This document shows, piece by piece, positions 9,025 to 18,879 of a DNA stretch of 64,000 nucleotides. The notes beneath the pieces were generated by a model. It ran no database searches and was not told the DNA's origin. It saw nothing but the letters and a program-made list of their open reading frames with translations. The stretch is from Belliella aquatica (GTDB lineage Bacteria; Bacteroidota; Bacteroidia; Cytophagales; Cyclobacteriaceae), in NCBI RefSeq assembly GCF_014637795.1, contig NZ_BMFD01000002.1:380996-444995 (forward strand), read 5' to 3'. Each line of letters opens with the position of its first letter. Positions within the stretch are counted from its first letter, which is position 1. The translations under genes and the position numbers were made by a program.

Positions 9025-10029
9025 TTATCTAACTATTTTGGTTTCATACAATATCTCACCAGAATGGGAAATGGCAAAAACTTGAATATGATCAACTGTA
9101 GCAGAGAATACCAAGAAGCCATACTCTTTTTTTGTAAATTTACTGAAGGGAAGTGTTCCTACATCTGTAGCTTCTGAGGCTGATCCTGAAATAAAATGAT
9201 GCACACCACCTTCGGGAAGCAAATGTTGCAAACTGTGATCATGTCCCGAAATATATGCATCCACTTTATTAGATTCCAATATCCCTCTTAGACTACTGCG
9301 GATAGATCTCGTGTCATATCCTTCTCTACGTTTTTCGCTTGCTGTAAACATAGGATGATGGCCAATCACCAATTTCCATCTTTTATCTTCTCTAGAAAGT
9401 GTTTCCTTAAGCCAGCCAATCTGGGCAACCGTATCTTGGGTTGCTACGTTTGGTCCATATTCAGAATTGTTGTAGAACTCTGGGATCAATGGGTTTGTAT
9501 CGATAAAAGTAATTTGAAGGAGATTGTTTTTGTCACCTTTCAGTTTGAAATCTTTCGTATAGTATCTGCCTGGCATTACCCAACGCCTGCTGATGTTGGT
9601 GTATTCAACTTGTGCATCTGGATTTCCCATATAATCATGATTTCCTAGGATACTATACCACTCTTTTTGATGTGCATAGTTTTTATAAATATCTTCAAAT
9701 GAATAGTGCCAGTGTGGGTCATGAATGCTCGCCACACCTTTTGGATAAAAATTATCTCCAACACTGATAAAAAATTGGGCATGAATTTCTTTGGATGTTT
9801 TAGCAAGCTGATCTGCCACTTGTATTTGATAATCATCACCATATCTTCCCCAGTCCCCCAAAACAATAAAATTCAATGCATCAGGGGAAAGTTTATTACT
9901 GAGGCTTACATCTTGAGCAAATGATTTATTAAAAAATACTGAGAGAATAGAAAAGCCCAAGAATATGATTTTCAGGTGAATTGAAATTGTCTCTTTAGTG
10001 ATTTTAAAGCTAATGTCTTTGCTGTTCAT
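9025..10029 (-). CDS. Secreted acid-phosphatase-like metallophosphoesterase (TRAP type)
   Basis: A 334-residue protein with an N-terminal hydrophobic export segment (about residues 19-39, ending in SFAQ). A purple-acid-phosphatase/TRAP-like calcineurin fold follows, with all metal motifs: GDWG at 58-61, GDNFY at 91-95, GNHD at 129-132, GHHP at 223-226 and GHDH at 262-265. Such enzymes cleave phosphomonoesters using a two-metal centre. Finding one inside a SusCD operon, and next to inositol catabolism genes, suggests the imported ligand carries phosphate. It sits 13 bases before the toroid protein gene. The exact substrate is not readable from sequence. Confidence 0.87.
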   Translation of the reverse strand: MNSKDISFKITKETISIHLKIIFLGFSILSVFFNKSFAQDVSLSNKLSPDALNFIVLGDWGRYGDDYQIQVADQLAKTSKEIHAQFFISVGDNFYPKGVASIHDPHWHYSFEDIYKNYAHQKEWYSILGNHDYMGNPDAQVEYTNISRRWVMPGRYYTKDFKLKGDKNNLLQITFIDTNPLIPEFYNNSEYGPNVATQDTVAQIGWLKETLSREDKRWKLVIGHHPMFTASEKRREGYDTRSIRSSLRGILESNKVDAYISGHDHSLQHLLPEGGVHHFISGSASEATDVGTLPFSKFTKKEYGFLVFSATVDHIQVFAISHSGEILYETKIVR

Positions 10030-10124
10030 GGTTATAAACGGTTTTAAAAAATGAATTTACTCCATATTTAGTCGATATCTAAATACAGAGTAAATTCACT
10101 ATTTTATTTTAAGTAAGACTAAAA

Positions 10125-11735
10125 TTAATTGTACTCAGGATTTTGTGTCAAAGATCCTCCAGTGATATCTATTTCACTTTGTGGGATTGGTCTAACGAGA
10201 TGGAAAGGTCTGATGGCATTATTAAGTGCTGCGTGTGGATTGTGTGCGAGTACCCTATCAATCAATCTACCAGTTCTTTTGAGATCCATCCAGCGGCTTA
10301 CTTCACCTGCCAGTTCTTTTGCACTTTCGTCCAAAATCAAATCAATCGTAACTTGAGCCGGAGTGATAGGTTGGTTGAGTCCAGCGCGTGATCTGATGGC
10401 ATTCAGGTGCTCAGCGGCTTTTGCCGTATTGTTTAGCTGCAAATATGCTTCCGCGGCCAAAAGTCTCGTCTCACCAGACCTCATGATCACAGCATCACGC
10501 TCACCATCAGGGTTAATCCCTGGATTGGTATACGGTACTCCTGGATCATCAAACTTTCTAAACATAGGATATTGAACTTGGGAGATTCCATTGGGTGTAA
10601 AATAATCTCCAGGGTTGACAACTACATAAGGTTTACTTTCAATCACCGACATGCTCCAAGGTGTTTTAGGAAAATAAATAGAAGTATCACCAGCCATTAT
10701 ATTTGCGGAAGGACTATTTACCTCAGCTAATAATAACCTCCTGATTGTAGCAGATTCTCTTTGATCACCCTCTTCAAACAAATTAAAGAAGAACGGAGTC
10801 GGAGCCGAACCTAAACCTCTGTGGTACAATGTTGACCTTGTTTGTCCAGGATATACGTCATAGACAAATTTAAACAGTAGGTGTCTGCTATTTCCCACAC
10901 CACGAGAAACTTGATTCCGTCCATAGAGAATGGAAAATATCACTTCGCTGTTTCTTTGATTTTCTCTAGAAACCAAAGATGAAAAACTATCTACCAAAGG
11001 ATGTGCAGTAATCACAGTTTCTGCAAGTGAAGCTGCCTGCGTAAAATCTGCTGATGTCCCAAAGGTTTTATATCCTTTCGTCAACAATACTTTTGACATA
11101 AGATGCCTCACTGCATTCTTTGTTACTCTACCATAGACTGCAGGGCTATCTGGAACTCCTGATAAGGCTTCATTCAGATCTGCAATGATCTGATCGTAAA
11201 CTTCTTGCTCTGTTGCCCGAGAAAAGTTAGTATCAGAAGTTCTTATTTCATTTAATACCAAAGGAACGCCTCCAAAATGTTCAACTAGGCTAAAGTAGGC
11301 AAATGCTCTAAAGAACTTCACCTCCGCGATCCCCCTAGTTTTATTCTCAGCAGTGATTCCTGAAATCACTTCTGCTCTATCAATGGCTGCATTTGCAGCT
11401 GATATAACTCTGTAGTTCACATTCCAATGATTGAATAGCGAGAAGTTTATGGGTCTAAGGTTCACATAATCGTTAATCTCATTGATGCCAGCTATTATTT
11501 CACCTCTTGTAAAAATATCTGTTCCAGTATGTTCTAAATCATATGCAGAAGTAGCCCCTCGCATTCTATTGTACACTTCATTCACTAATTGATCGAAGAA
11601 TGCTGGGTCTGCACTTGTAATCAAATCAGATTGAAATGATCTGTTTTCTTCTTCGAGAAAATCGCTACAGCTCAATGATGAAAACATCATGACTGAAAGC
11701 ACTAAGATATTTATATGTTTTTTGAAAGTTTTCAT
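10125..11735 (-). CDS. SusD/RagB-family ligand-binding lipoprotein
   Basis: A 536-residue surface lipoprotein that caps the SusC channel and captures the ligand. The signal peptide ends in SSLSC with the lipidated cysteine at C23, followed by acidic SDFLEEEN, which fits surface export. TPR-like helices follow (for example RGIAEVKFFRAFAYFSLVEHFGG near 130-150). The C-terminus has the SusD pattern LLAAEAYLQLNN, LNAIRSRAGL and ELAGEVSRWMDLKRTG. The start at 11735 (MKTFKK) is chosen over an in-frame one 23 codons upstream, because the latter lacks a signal peptide and runs into susC. It starts 11 bases after susC ends, so the pair is one operon. Confidence 0.96.
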   Translation of the reverse strand: MKTFKKHINILVLSVMMFSSLSCSDFLEEENRSFQSDLITSADPAFFDQLVNEVYNRMRGATSAYDLEHTGTDIFTRGEIIAGINEINDYVNLRPINFSLFNHWNVNYRVISAANAAIDRAEVISGITAENKTRGIAEVKFFRAFAYFSLVEHFGGVPLVLNEIRTSDTNFSRATEQEVYDQIIADLNEALSGVPDSPAVYGRVTKNAVRHLMSKVLLTKGYKTFGTSADFTQAASLAETVITAHPLVDSFSSLVSRENQRNSEVIFSILYGRNQVSRGVGNSRHLLFKFVYDVYPGQTRSTLYHRGLGSAPTPFFFNLFEEGDQRESATIRRLLLAEVNSPSANIMAGDTSIYFPKTPWSMSVIESKPYVVVNPGDYFTPNGISQVQYPMFRKFDDPGVPYTNPGINPDGERDAVIMRSGETRLLAAEAYLQLNNTAKAAEHLNAIRSRAGLNQPITPAQVTIDLILDESAKELAGEVSRWMDLKRTGRLIDRVLAHNPHAALNNAIRPFHLVRPIPQSEIDITGGSLTQNPEYN

Positions 11736-11746
11736 GTTGAATTCAA

Positions 11747-14700
11747 TTAAAATTTGACATTTATACCACCCATAATAATCCTGGAAAGATTTGCAGAACC
11801 CCAACTGTTTCTAGCTGCAGTCTCTGGATCCCATCCTTCATATGAAGTGAAAGTAAATGGATTCTGGGCTGTTAAGTAAACTCTCAGGCTATTGACCTTC
11901 AAAGGAGCAATGATCGCATCCCCGAAGTTGTAACCTAAGGTGATATATCCAACTTTCACAAAAGAAACATCATGATAAACTAAAGGCTGAGCAAATGGTC
12001 CATTGTTACTTGGCTGATACCATTCATTTGAAGGATTATCAGGAGTCCAATAATTTGTTTTCAAGCTATTGAATCTAGCTGGTGTTGAATCAAATCCACC
12101 TGAGTGTGAGATATGGAAGTAACTAGGAGAAATAGCACCCTGAAGCGTGTGAACAAAGAATGAAAAGTCAAAATTCTTATAATTGAATGAATTTGTGATA
12201 CCTCCTGTCCATTTTGGAAGGTTATTACCAATGATATCCCTGTCATTAGCATCAATTACACCATCATTATTGATATCCTTCACCCTTACCTGACCTGGTA
12301 ATTGTCCAAAGGATTGTGCTTGATCTAACTGATCCAATTGCCATATTCCATCAAATACCCAAGTATAGATTGAACCAATTGATTCTCCCACTCTATGGAT
12401 ATAGGAACCTGCTTGAACACCAAACAATATTTGATCTAAATCTCCATACAGCCTAGTGATTCTATTTTGGTTACTTGCAAAATTAACAGAAGTAGTCCAC
12501 TTGAAATCACCTTTATAGACATTTACAGAATTAAGTGTTAACTCAATACCCCTATTGGTAGCATCTCCGACATTTTCAAAGACTCCAGAATAACCTGACA
12601 ATGAAGGTGTAGGTCTAAAGAAAATGATACCTGTATTTTGTCTATCATATAAATCTAGAGAACCATAAATTCTGTTGTTAACAAACCCAAAATCAATCCC
12701 AAGGTTAAATTCCTTTGTTCTCTCCCATGTCAAATTTCTATTTGCTAAGCTTGTAATGAAAGCAGTTTGAAATGGCTGACCTCCTAGATTAGTAAAAGCA
12801 TTCCCAATAAGTGATTGAGAACCTAACGGAGCAAGTCCACCTCCTCCACCATTGTTACCCGTTTGCCCGTAACTAAATCTGATTTTTAAATCTTCAACAG
12901 CATTCTGACCTTGCATGAATATTTCATCTGATACACGCCATGCTACGGCTGCTGATGGGAAAAATGCCCACTTGTTGCCTTCAGATAAAATTGAGGAACC
13001 ATCATATCTTCCTGTAAAAGTAAATAGATATTTATCTTTTAGATTGTAGTTAACTCTAGCTGTATACGATTCTAAAGTTTGTTTTGAAAAACCACTCGTT
13101 ACATCACGAACATCAGGTCCTGCACCCATGTTGTAAAATAAGAATTGGTCTGTCGTAAATCCTCTTCGTTGCATTCTGTAGTTTTCATTTCGATCTAAAA
13201 ACATAGAATAAACAAAGGTCGCGTTGATGACATGATCATCTCCAAATTGAGTATTGTAATTAATGATGTTATCCCAAGTGTAAGACAATCTGTTTCCGTT
13301 GGTCACATCAGCTCTTGTATTGCCGATTACTCCATTTGTTGATTTGTTGAATCTTCCTCTGTATTCGCCAAATCTTCTAAACTCAATATTTGGAGAGAAA
13401 TTAGAAGTGAATTTCAAATTTTTGGTCGGACTTACAGCCAAAGAAAGATTACTCAAATAATTTAAAGTCTTTGTCTCCATAGTCATGGATTCAGGCTCAA
13501 ATAAAGGGTTGGTGATGAAAGTTTCTCCTTCAAGTGGGAAAAATTTCAAATCTCCGTTTGCTTCAAATGGTGAGCCTGTTGGACGTAATCTGTAAGCGCT
13601 TCTCAACCCCTCTCTACTCCCTTCATTTCTTGTGGTAAATGAAGCATAGTTGCTAAAGCCTAAGGAAACATACTTTGAAAGTGTGGTATTTACATTTGCT
13701 CTTAAATTGAATCTCTCAAAATCTTCACCTTGAAATGTTCCCTCATCCTGTGTATAAGCCAATCCAAAGCCATAAATAGTAGCGTCATTTCCGCCACTCA
13801 CATTTACTGTATGGTTTTGTTGTGCACCAGTTGTGTTAACCAAATCTATCCAGTTGGTAAATTGGCCAGCATTCACATTAGCAATTTCATTGGGTCTCAT
13901 GAAATCACTCAATACAACATCATTTACAGTGAAATTTCTATTCCCAGAAGCCCATTGATTACCAACCACAGCATCCTTAAAATATTGAACAAATTCATCT
14001 CCCTGCAACATATCAGGCACGTTATAAGCCTGACGTACGCCTATATAATTGTCGTATTGTACAGAAACCCTTCCTTTTGCTCCTTTCTTAGTTTCTACAA
14101 TCACAACACCATTACTTCCTCTCGAGCCATAGATTGCTGTTGCAGAAGCATCTTTCAAAACATCCATCCTCTCTATATCGGAAGGATTCAAAAATGAGAT
14201 ATCATTAACAAATATTCCATCAACTATGAATAATGGATTTTGGCCTGCACTAAATCCACCTTGCTCAACCGTTTCGTTAGCATTAATTGTATTTGCTCCA
14301 CGAATACGAACATTGAATCCACCTCCGGGCTTGTTATCTGCTGCTTGGATATTTACACCAGCTACTTGTCCCTGCAAGGCTTGAAAAGCATTAACTTTGT
14401 TAGTTTCTCTGATGTTAGCAGAATTCATAGATCCAACTGCTCCAGTAAGATCTCTTCTTTTTGTTTCACCATATCCAATCACAACCACCTCATCAAGTTG
14501 AGAAACATCAGGTTCAATCGTTACTTCCACAAAACTCCTGTTATTTAATACAACTTCCTGCGTCATGAACCCGATGAAAGAAAACACTAAGGTTGCATTT
14601 GAAGCGTCTGGTACATTTATCGAAAACGCACCATCCAAATCTGTTACAGCTCCAATAGAAGTTCCTTTGACCACCACTGTGACCCCTGGGAACGGCTGAG

Positions 14701-14872
14701 AATCTTCTCCGGAGATTACCACTCCAGTGATATTAGAACTTTGTGCAAATACAGTTATTGCACTTATCATTAAAAAACCACAAGTCAGATAAAGTAATTT
14801 TAAGCTTTGTGGTAGCCGATATTTCGTCTCGAAACACTCTGACCATTTTAAGTTAGTAAGGATTTTTTTCAT
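11747..14872 (-). CDS. SusC/RagA-family TonB-dependent outer-membrane transporter
   Basis: A 1041-residue outer-membrane protein. A long signal region (about residues 1-44, ending in VFAQ) precedes a CarboxypepD_reg-like domain (about 48-120, with GEDSQPFPGVTVVVKGT). The TonB-box-like LDEVVVIGYG lies near 130, the plug domain (RGANTINA, DPSDIERMDVLKDASATAIYGSRG region) at about 150-260, and a long beta-barrel ends in a C-terminal phenylalanine (INVKF). With SusD it imports large ligands using TonB energy. It is the first gene of the operon. An operator identical to one before iolJ lies 375 bases upstream. No SusR-like or anti-sigma gene is adjacent, consistent with LacI control. Confidence 0.97.
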   Translation of the reverse strand: MKKILTNLKWSECFETKYRLPQSLKLLYLTCGFLMISAITVFAQSSNITGVVISGEDSQPFPGVTVVVKGTSIGAVTDLDGAFSINVPDASNATLVFSFIGFMTQEVVLNNRSFVEVTIEPDVSQLDEVVVIGYGETKRRDLTGAVGSMNSANIRETNKVNAFQALQGQVAGVNIQAADNKPGGGFNVRIRGANTINANETVEQGGFSAGQNPLFIVDGIFVNDISFLNPSDIERMDVLKDASATAIYGSRGSNGVVIVETKKGAKGRVSVQYDNYIGVRQAYNVPDMLQGDEFVQYFKDAVVGNQWASGNRNFTVNDVVLSDFMRPNEIANVNAGQFTNWIDLVNTTGAQQNHTVNVSGGNDATIYGFGLAYTQDEGTFQGEDFERFNLRANVNTTLSKYVSLGFSNYASFTTRNEGSREGLRSAYRLRPTGSPFEANGDLKFFPLEGETFITNPLFEPESMTMETKTLNYLSNLSLAVSPTKNLKFTSNFSPNIEFRRFGEYRGRFNKSTNGVIGNTRADVTNGNRLSYTWDNIINYNTQFGDDHVINATFVYSMFLDRNENYRMQRRGFTTDQFLFYNMGAGPDVRDVTSGFSKQTLESYTARVNYNLKDKYLFTFTGRYDGSSILSEGNKWAFFPSAAVAWRVSDEIFMQGQNAVEDLKIRFSYGQTGNNGGGGGLAPLGSQSLIGNAFTNLGGQPFQTAFITSLANRNLTWERTKEFNLGIDFGFVNNRIYGSLDLYDRQNTGIIFFRPTPSLSGYSGVFENVGDATNRGIELTLNSVNVYKGDFKWTTSVNFASNQNRITRLYGDLDQILFGVQAGSYIHRVGESIGSIYTWVFDGIWQLDQLDQAQSFGQLPGQVRVKDINNDGVIDANDRDIIGNNLPKWTGGITNSFNYKNFDFSFFVHTLQGAISPSYFHISHSGGFDSTPARFNSLKTNYWTPDNPSNEWYQPSNNGPFAQPLVYHDVSFVKVGYITLGYNFGDAIIAPLKVNSLRVYLTAQNPFTFTSYEGWDPETAARNSWGSANLSRIIMGGINVKF

Positions 14873-15320
14873 TTTGTTTTGGTTTATTGTTAATGTTTTT
14901 TCTCAATTCGGGTTGTAAAGCCAAATAAAAGTAGGCCTCCACTCATCGGGTCGTTCACAATAAATACTCTTCTGGGTTTAGGCACTAAAATTCTCTTAAT
15001 TGACTTTTAAATAAATCAACTTAGCATTTAATATTAGATTATTTTGATTATGAAATATGTCTGTCTTTTTATACAACTAAAAAATTGTTATAATTTTTAT
15101 GGTTGTTTTTTTGACACTTAAAGTAATGATTCTTTTACACCATGGTAATCAAATATATAGCGTATTTTTTTAATATATTTTGAAAATCTAGATTCAATTC
15201 CTATGCTATATTAGTGACAATTTCTCTGTGTACCAAGCCTGATTTATGCAAAGGTTTGCATGACACTTATTCCCAATATTTTTGCACTCTCAATCCTTAA
15301 GGTTTAGCAATTATTTGTTT
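14873..15320. other. susC upstream region
   Basis: No gene is seen in these 448 bases. On the - strand a TATATTTG (-7 box form TAnnTTTG) lies at 15150-15157, giving a possible leader of about 270 bases, but no clear -33 element is found. The LacI-type operator at 15247-15260 lies about 90 bases upstream of that box. It is also just downstream of iolG. Confidence 0.5.
15247..15260. promoter_or_regulatory. LacI-type operator upstream of susC
   Basis: TGCAAAGGTTTGCA has perfectly symmetric arms TGCAAA/TTTGCA, and flanking A and T extend the symmetry to 16 bases. The identical 14-mer occurs once more, at 25349-25362 upstream of iolJ. LacI-family operators are palindromes of this size and style, but usually with a CG centre, whereas here it is GG. 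Confidence 0.75.
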
Positions 15321-16334
15321 CTAAGAAATATTTTTAACTTTTTCTTCTGAAATCTCCTTTATAGTGACAGGCCTATTGAGCGCTACAGACTTTTGCGCAG
15401 CGAGTGCAATCATCATGGCTTTGAGTCCGTCAACACCAGAAATAGGTAAAGGTTGATCTTCTATAAGTGCTTGTATGAATTTCTGCATTTCTACCTTGTA
15501 AGACATGGTATATCTTTCCATAAAGAAATTCAAAGGTAATGCTCCATGGGCTCCATGCTCGTTATAGAGAACATGCGTATCAGGTTTGTTATTATCCACT
15601 TTTGCCATCCCCTTTGATCCAAAAATCTCCAACCTTTGATCATACCCATAGATTGCTTTTCGGCTATTGTCTATTACTGCCATTGTGCCATCTTCATATT
15701 TCAATGTGATAATAGCAGTATCAATATCATTAGCCTCTTGCACACTTTCCGAAGTAAAAGCACCCGCTACGGCATAAACTTCTTCAACTTCTTTACCCAT
15801 GATGAATCTTGCCATATCAAAATCATGAATCGTCATGTCCAAAAACATTCCTCCGGAGCTTTTTAAGTATTCTAAGGAAGGTGGTGCAGGGTCTCTGCTT
15901 GTGATTTTTAAAAGATGGACATCTCCAATTTCACCTTCCTGAACCAAAGATCTTATTTTTTGAAAATTTGGATCAAATCTTCTATTGAATCCGAGCATAA
16001 GATTTACCTCGGCATCTTTCACTTCTTTGAGTGTTTCCAAAACCCGGTCGATACTCAAATCATGAGGTTTTTCGCAAAAGATATGCTTACCAGCTTTGGC
16101 ACATAAAGAGATGTAATCAGCATGGGTATCTGTCGGAGAACAGATAATCACCGCCTCTATATCTTTATGATGAATCAAATCTTCCGCAGTGATATTGGGA
16201 ACACCTATATTTTTTTCAAAAAAAGGGTCTGAAACTGCCAGCACTTCCACGTGCTCTATTTGGTTTTTAAGGTTGTCGAAATGAATTTTCCCAATCCTTC
16301 CCATTCCGATTACTCCTACTTTTATATTTTTCAT
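15321..16334 (-). CDS. iolG: Inositol 2-dehydrogenase (Gfo/Idh/MocA family), IolG
   Basis: A 337-residue NAD-dependent dehydrogenase. The Rossmann motif GMGRIG lies at 10-15, the family EKP with lysine K89 follows, and the catalytic pattern GGMFLDMTIHDFD carries D166 and H170. IolG oxidises myo-inositol to scyllo-inosose, the first step of the pathway. The family is broad, but membership in an otherwise complete iol operon makes this function likely. It is the last gene of the operon, with a 142-base gap to iolE that is larger than the other gaps and could hold its own promoter. It might instead act on scyllo-inositol or another isomer. Confidence 0.85.
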   Translation of the reverse strand: MKNIKVGVIGMGRIGKIHFDNLKNQIEHVEVLAVSDPFFEKNIGVPNITAEDLIHHKDIEAVIICSPTDTHADYISLCAKAGKHIFCEKPHDLSIDRVLETLKEVKDAEVNLMLGFNRRFDPNFQKIRSLVQEGEIGDVHLLKITSRDPAPPSLEYLKSSGGMFLDMTIHDFDMARFIMGKEVEEVYAVAGAFTSESVQEANDIDTAIITLKYEDGTMAVIDNSRKAIYGYDQRLEIFGSKGMAKVDNNKPDTHVLYNEHGAHGALPLNFFMERYTMSYKVEMQKFIQALIEDQPLPISGVDGLKAMMIALAAQKSVALNRPVTIKEISEEKVKNIS

Positions 16335-16476
16335 GATATTTGATTTTATTGTCTAATTGAAACAAAACTTGACTTTGCTATTTTTCAAAACTTGAGCTTC
16401 GGAAAACCTGAATCATGGGATTGAAAAATCAATGTTCTTTAGGTTTACGGAGAGATAGACCTAGTCGGAAAACCAA

Positions 16477-17376
16477 TTATAAACCCAGTTTTTCAAGATA
16501 TTTTCTATTGTGTTCAGCACAAAGCAAAGGGCTTCCCATTCCTGGAAGCACATCTTGCTCTACTACTATCCAACCAATGTATCCGCTATTCTTCAGCATG
16601 CCAGAGATTGTGGTAAAATCAACTGCACCCTCACCCAGTTTGCAAAAAACGCCTTGCTTAACCGACTCAAAATAATCCCATTTTTCGAGTTTGCTTTTTG
16701 CTCCAACTTTGGGATCATAGTCTTTGAAATGCACATGCCAGATTCTACTATGGTGATTTTTGAGTACCCGAACTGGATCTCCACCACCAAACATGCAATG
16801 TCCCATATCAAGACAGAGCCCTAACAAATTTGGATTCGTCATTTTCATCAGCGTATCGATTTCATCTTCAGTCTCTACATAGCCTGCACAGTGGTGATGA
16901 AATACGGTTCTCAAACCATATTTTTCCTTCACCTCTTTTGCAATTCTATTCGCTCCATTTGCAAATACGGCCCATTCTTCATGACTTAGTCCCATTCCTT
17001 GTACAATTCTCCCTGCATTTTGGGTGCGTTCTGGAATAGAGCCATTTTCATCAGCGAGCACAATAAATGCATTTTCAAACCCTGCCTCCACCAAAAGCTT
17101 TGCAACTTGCAATGCTTTCTCGACTCCATCTGAATGCGCTTCTTCTTTGGCTAAAGCTACCGGAACAAAAGCTCCAGGTATCCAAAATCCTTTTTCAGAA
17201 ATAACTCTCTGAAGTTCCTGTGGGTCTGTGGGCATAAAACCCCAATCTCCAAGCTCAGTACCGACATATCCTGAAGTCTGCATCTCTGTCAGGACTTCCG
17301 CATACCCTTTGGATTGCCCTTCAAGGTCAAATTCCAAAGCTCCCCAAGAACAAGGGGCATTTGCTATTTTTATCAT
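16477..17376 (-). CDS. iolE: Inosose dehydratase IolE
   Basis: A 299-residue TIM-barrel protein of the sugar isomerase/epimerase (AP endonuclease 2-like) fold. IolE dehydrates scyllo-inosose to the trihydroxycyclohexanedione used by IolD. The N-terminal NAPCSWGALE and the FHHHCAGYVETEDEI stretch near 158-172 are typical of IolE. Metal ligands are probably supplied by DMGH near 190, HVHFKDYD near 220 and the VVEQD glutamate near 273. It is 12 bases after iolA in the operon, with the same strand and similar composition as its neighbours. Confidence 0.9.
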   Translation of the reverse strand: MIKIANAPCSWGALEFDLEGQSKGYAEVLTEMQTSGYVGTELGDWGFMPTDPQELQRVISEKGFWIPGAFVPVALAKEEAHSDGVEKALQVAKLLVEAGFENAFIVLADENGSIPERTQNAGRIVQGMGLSHEEWAVFANGANRIAKEVKEKYGLRTVFHHHCAGYVETEDEIDTLMKMTNPNLLGLCLDMGHCMFGGGDPVRVLKNHHSRIWHVHFKDYDPKVGAKSKLEKWDYFESVKQGVFCKLGEGAVDFTTISGMLKNSGYIGWIVVEQDVLPGMGSPLLCAEHNRKYLEKLGL

Positions 17377-17388
17377 TTTATATAAAGT

Positions 17389-18864
17389 TTAAAATTTCCT
17401 AGTCCACTCACGAGGCCACCTTTCTATAACTACTTTTGTTTGGGTAAAAAACTCTATCCCATGTCTTCCCTGACCATGTAGATCTCCAAAAAAGCTTTCA
17501 TTCCATCCACTGAAAGGGAATTGTGCCATGGGTGCTGCTACACCAATATTGATCCCAATATTGCCCGCATCTGCTTCATTTCTAAACTTTCTCGCACTCG
17601 CACCACTACTGGTAAAGACACATGCCATGTTACCATAATTATTTGCATTGATAAAAGAAATAGCCTGTTCTATATCTTGCATTGGCAAAAGGCTCATCAC
17701 AGGGCCAAAAATCTCTGTCTTCACCAACTCCCCTCCTAGAGGCAGTCCTTCTAAGATGGTGGGCGCTATGAAATTCCCTTTTTGATATCCTGAAACCTGA
17801 TATCCCCTACCATCCAAAAGTAAATTACCTCCTTCCGCAATCCCTTGATCTATCAACATTTCAACCCTTGATTTGCTCTGAGAAGAAATTACAGGCCCCA
17901 TTTCAACCGATTCATCCAAACCAAATCCTGTGACTTTTTTCTTTGCAGCCTCAAAAACACTTTCTTTAATTCTACCATTAGTATCTCCAACAGTAATGAT
18001 GTTCGAAGCAGCAAGGCATCTTTGCCCAGCACATCCATATACACTATCGGCAATAATATTTGCGGTTACATCCAAGTCTGCATCAGGCATGATGACTACA
18101 GGATTCTTTGCACCTCCCTGTGCTTGGACGCGCTTACCATTGGCGGCTCCTTTGCTGTATATGTATCTGGCAATATTCGTAGAACCGACAAAACTCACCG
18201 CCTTTACTTTGGGATGCTCCAACATTGCATCTACGGTCTCCTTGCCACCGTGGACAAGGTTCACCAGTCCGTCTGGAAGCCCGATATTTTCCATCAATTC
18301 AAATACCTTCATCATAGTCAAAGGAACCTTCTCTGAGGGCTTGAGAATAAAAGAATTGCCACAAGCAATGGCATAAGGTAAAAACCAAAATGGAATCATT
18401 CCAGGGAAATTGAAAGGTGCTATACAAACACATACTCCCAAAGGCTGTCGAATCATAAACTCATCCACACCCCTAGCTATATTTTCCGAAAACTCACTTT
18501 GAATCAAAGTAGGAGTAGCACAAGCTGTCTCCACATTTTCTATAGCACGCTGCAATTCTGCTCTAGATTCAACAATCGTTTTACCACATTCGAGGGTAAT
18601 TATTCTTGAAATTTCTTCTTGATTTTGTTCCAAGAGCACCTTGAGCTTGTACAGTGGCTGAACCCGCTGCATGACGGGTACATTTCTCCATTCCAGATAA
18701 GCATCATGGGCGGATTTTACAGCTTCGTCCAGATCCTTTGCTGTACCTATTCCCATGGGAACATGCCCTAATACTTCCTGAGTGGCGGGATTCACGACAG
18801 AAGATGCCTGATCAGCTGCACTCTCTACCCATCGGCCATTGATATAGTTTTTAAGTTTTTCCAT
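17389..18864 (-). CDS. iolA: Methylmalonate-semialdehyde dehydrogenase (CoA-acylating), IolA/MmsA
   Basis: A 491-residue aldehyde dehydrogenase. The nucleophile C283 lies in YGCAGQRCLA, the pattern of the CoA-acylating MmsA/IolA branch. The C-terminal FPFSGWNESFFGDLHGQGRHGIEF is also typical. In inositol catabolism it converts malonate semialdehyde from the aldolase step to acetyl-CoA, and in valine catabolism it acts on methylmalonate semialdehyde. The operon position argues for the inositol role. It is separated by 12 and 15 bases from its neighbours, which supports tight cotranscription. Confidence 0.94.
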   Translation of the reverse strand: MEKLKNYINGRWVESAADQASSVVNPATQEVLGHVPMGIGTAKDLDEAVKSAHDAYLEWRNVPVMQRVQPLYKLKVLLEQNQEEISRIITLECGKTIVESRAELQRAIENVETACATPTLIQSEFSENIARGVDEFMIRQPLGVCVCIAPFNFPGMIPFWFLPYAIACGNSFILKPSEKVPLTMMKVFELMENIGLPDGLVNLVHGGKETVDAMLEHPKVKAVSFVGSTNIARYIYSKGAANGKRVQAQGGAKNPVVIMPDADLDVTANIIADSVYGCAGQRCLAASNIITVGDTNGRIKESVFEAAKKKVTGFGLDESVEMGPVISSQSKSRVEMLIDQGIAEGGNLLLDGRGYQVSGYQKGNFIAPTILEGLPLGGELVKTEIFGPVMSLLPMQDIEQAISFINANNYGNMACVFTSSGASARKFRNEADAGNIGINIGVAAPMAQFPFSGWNESFFGDLHGQGRHGIEFFTQTKVVIERWPREWTRKF

Positions 18865-18879
18865 TCTATTCTTTAAAAT

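Noticed and set aside
11736-11804. In-frame upstream start of the SusD gene inside susC
   Set aside because: The extension has no signal peptide, whereas MKTFKK at 11735 begins a clear lipoprotein signal.
13730-14197. A 155-codon open frame antisense to susC
   Set aside because: It lies wholly within a strongly conserved SusC sequence, has no recognisable domain or promoter, and is explained as a frame shadow.
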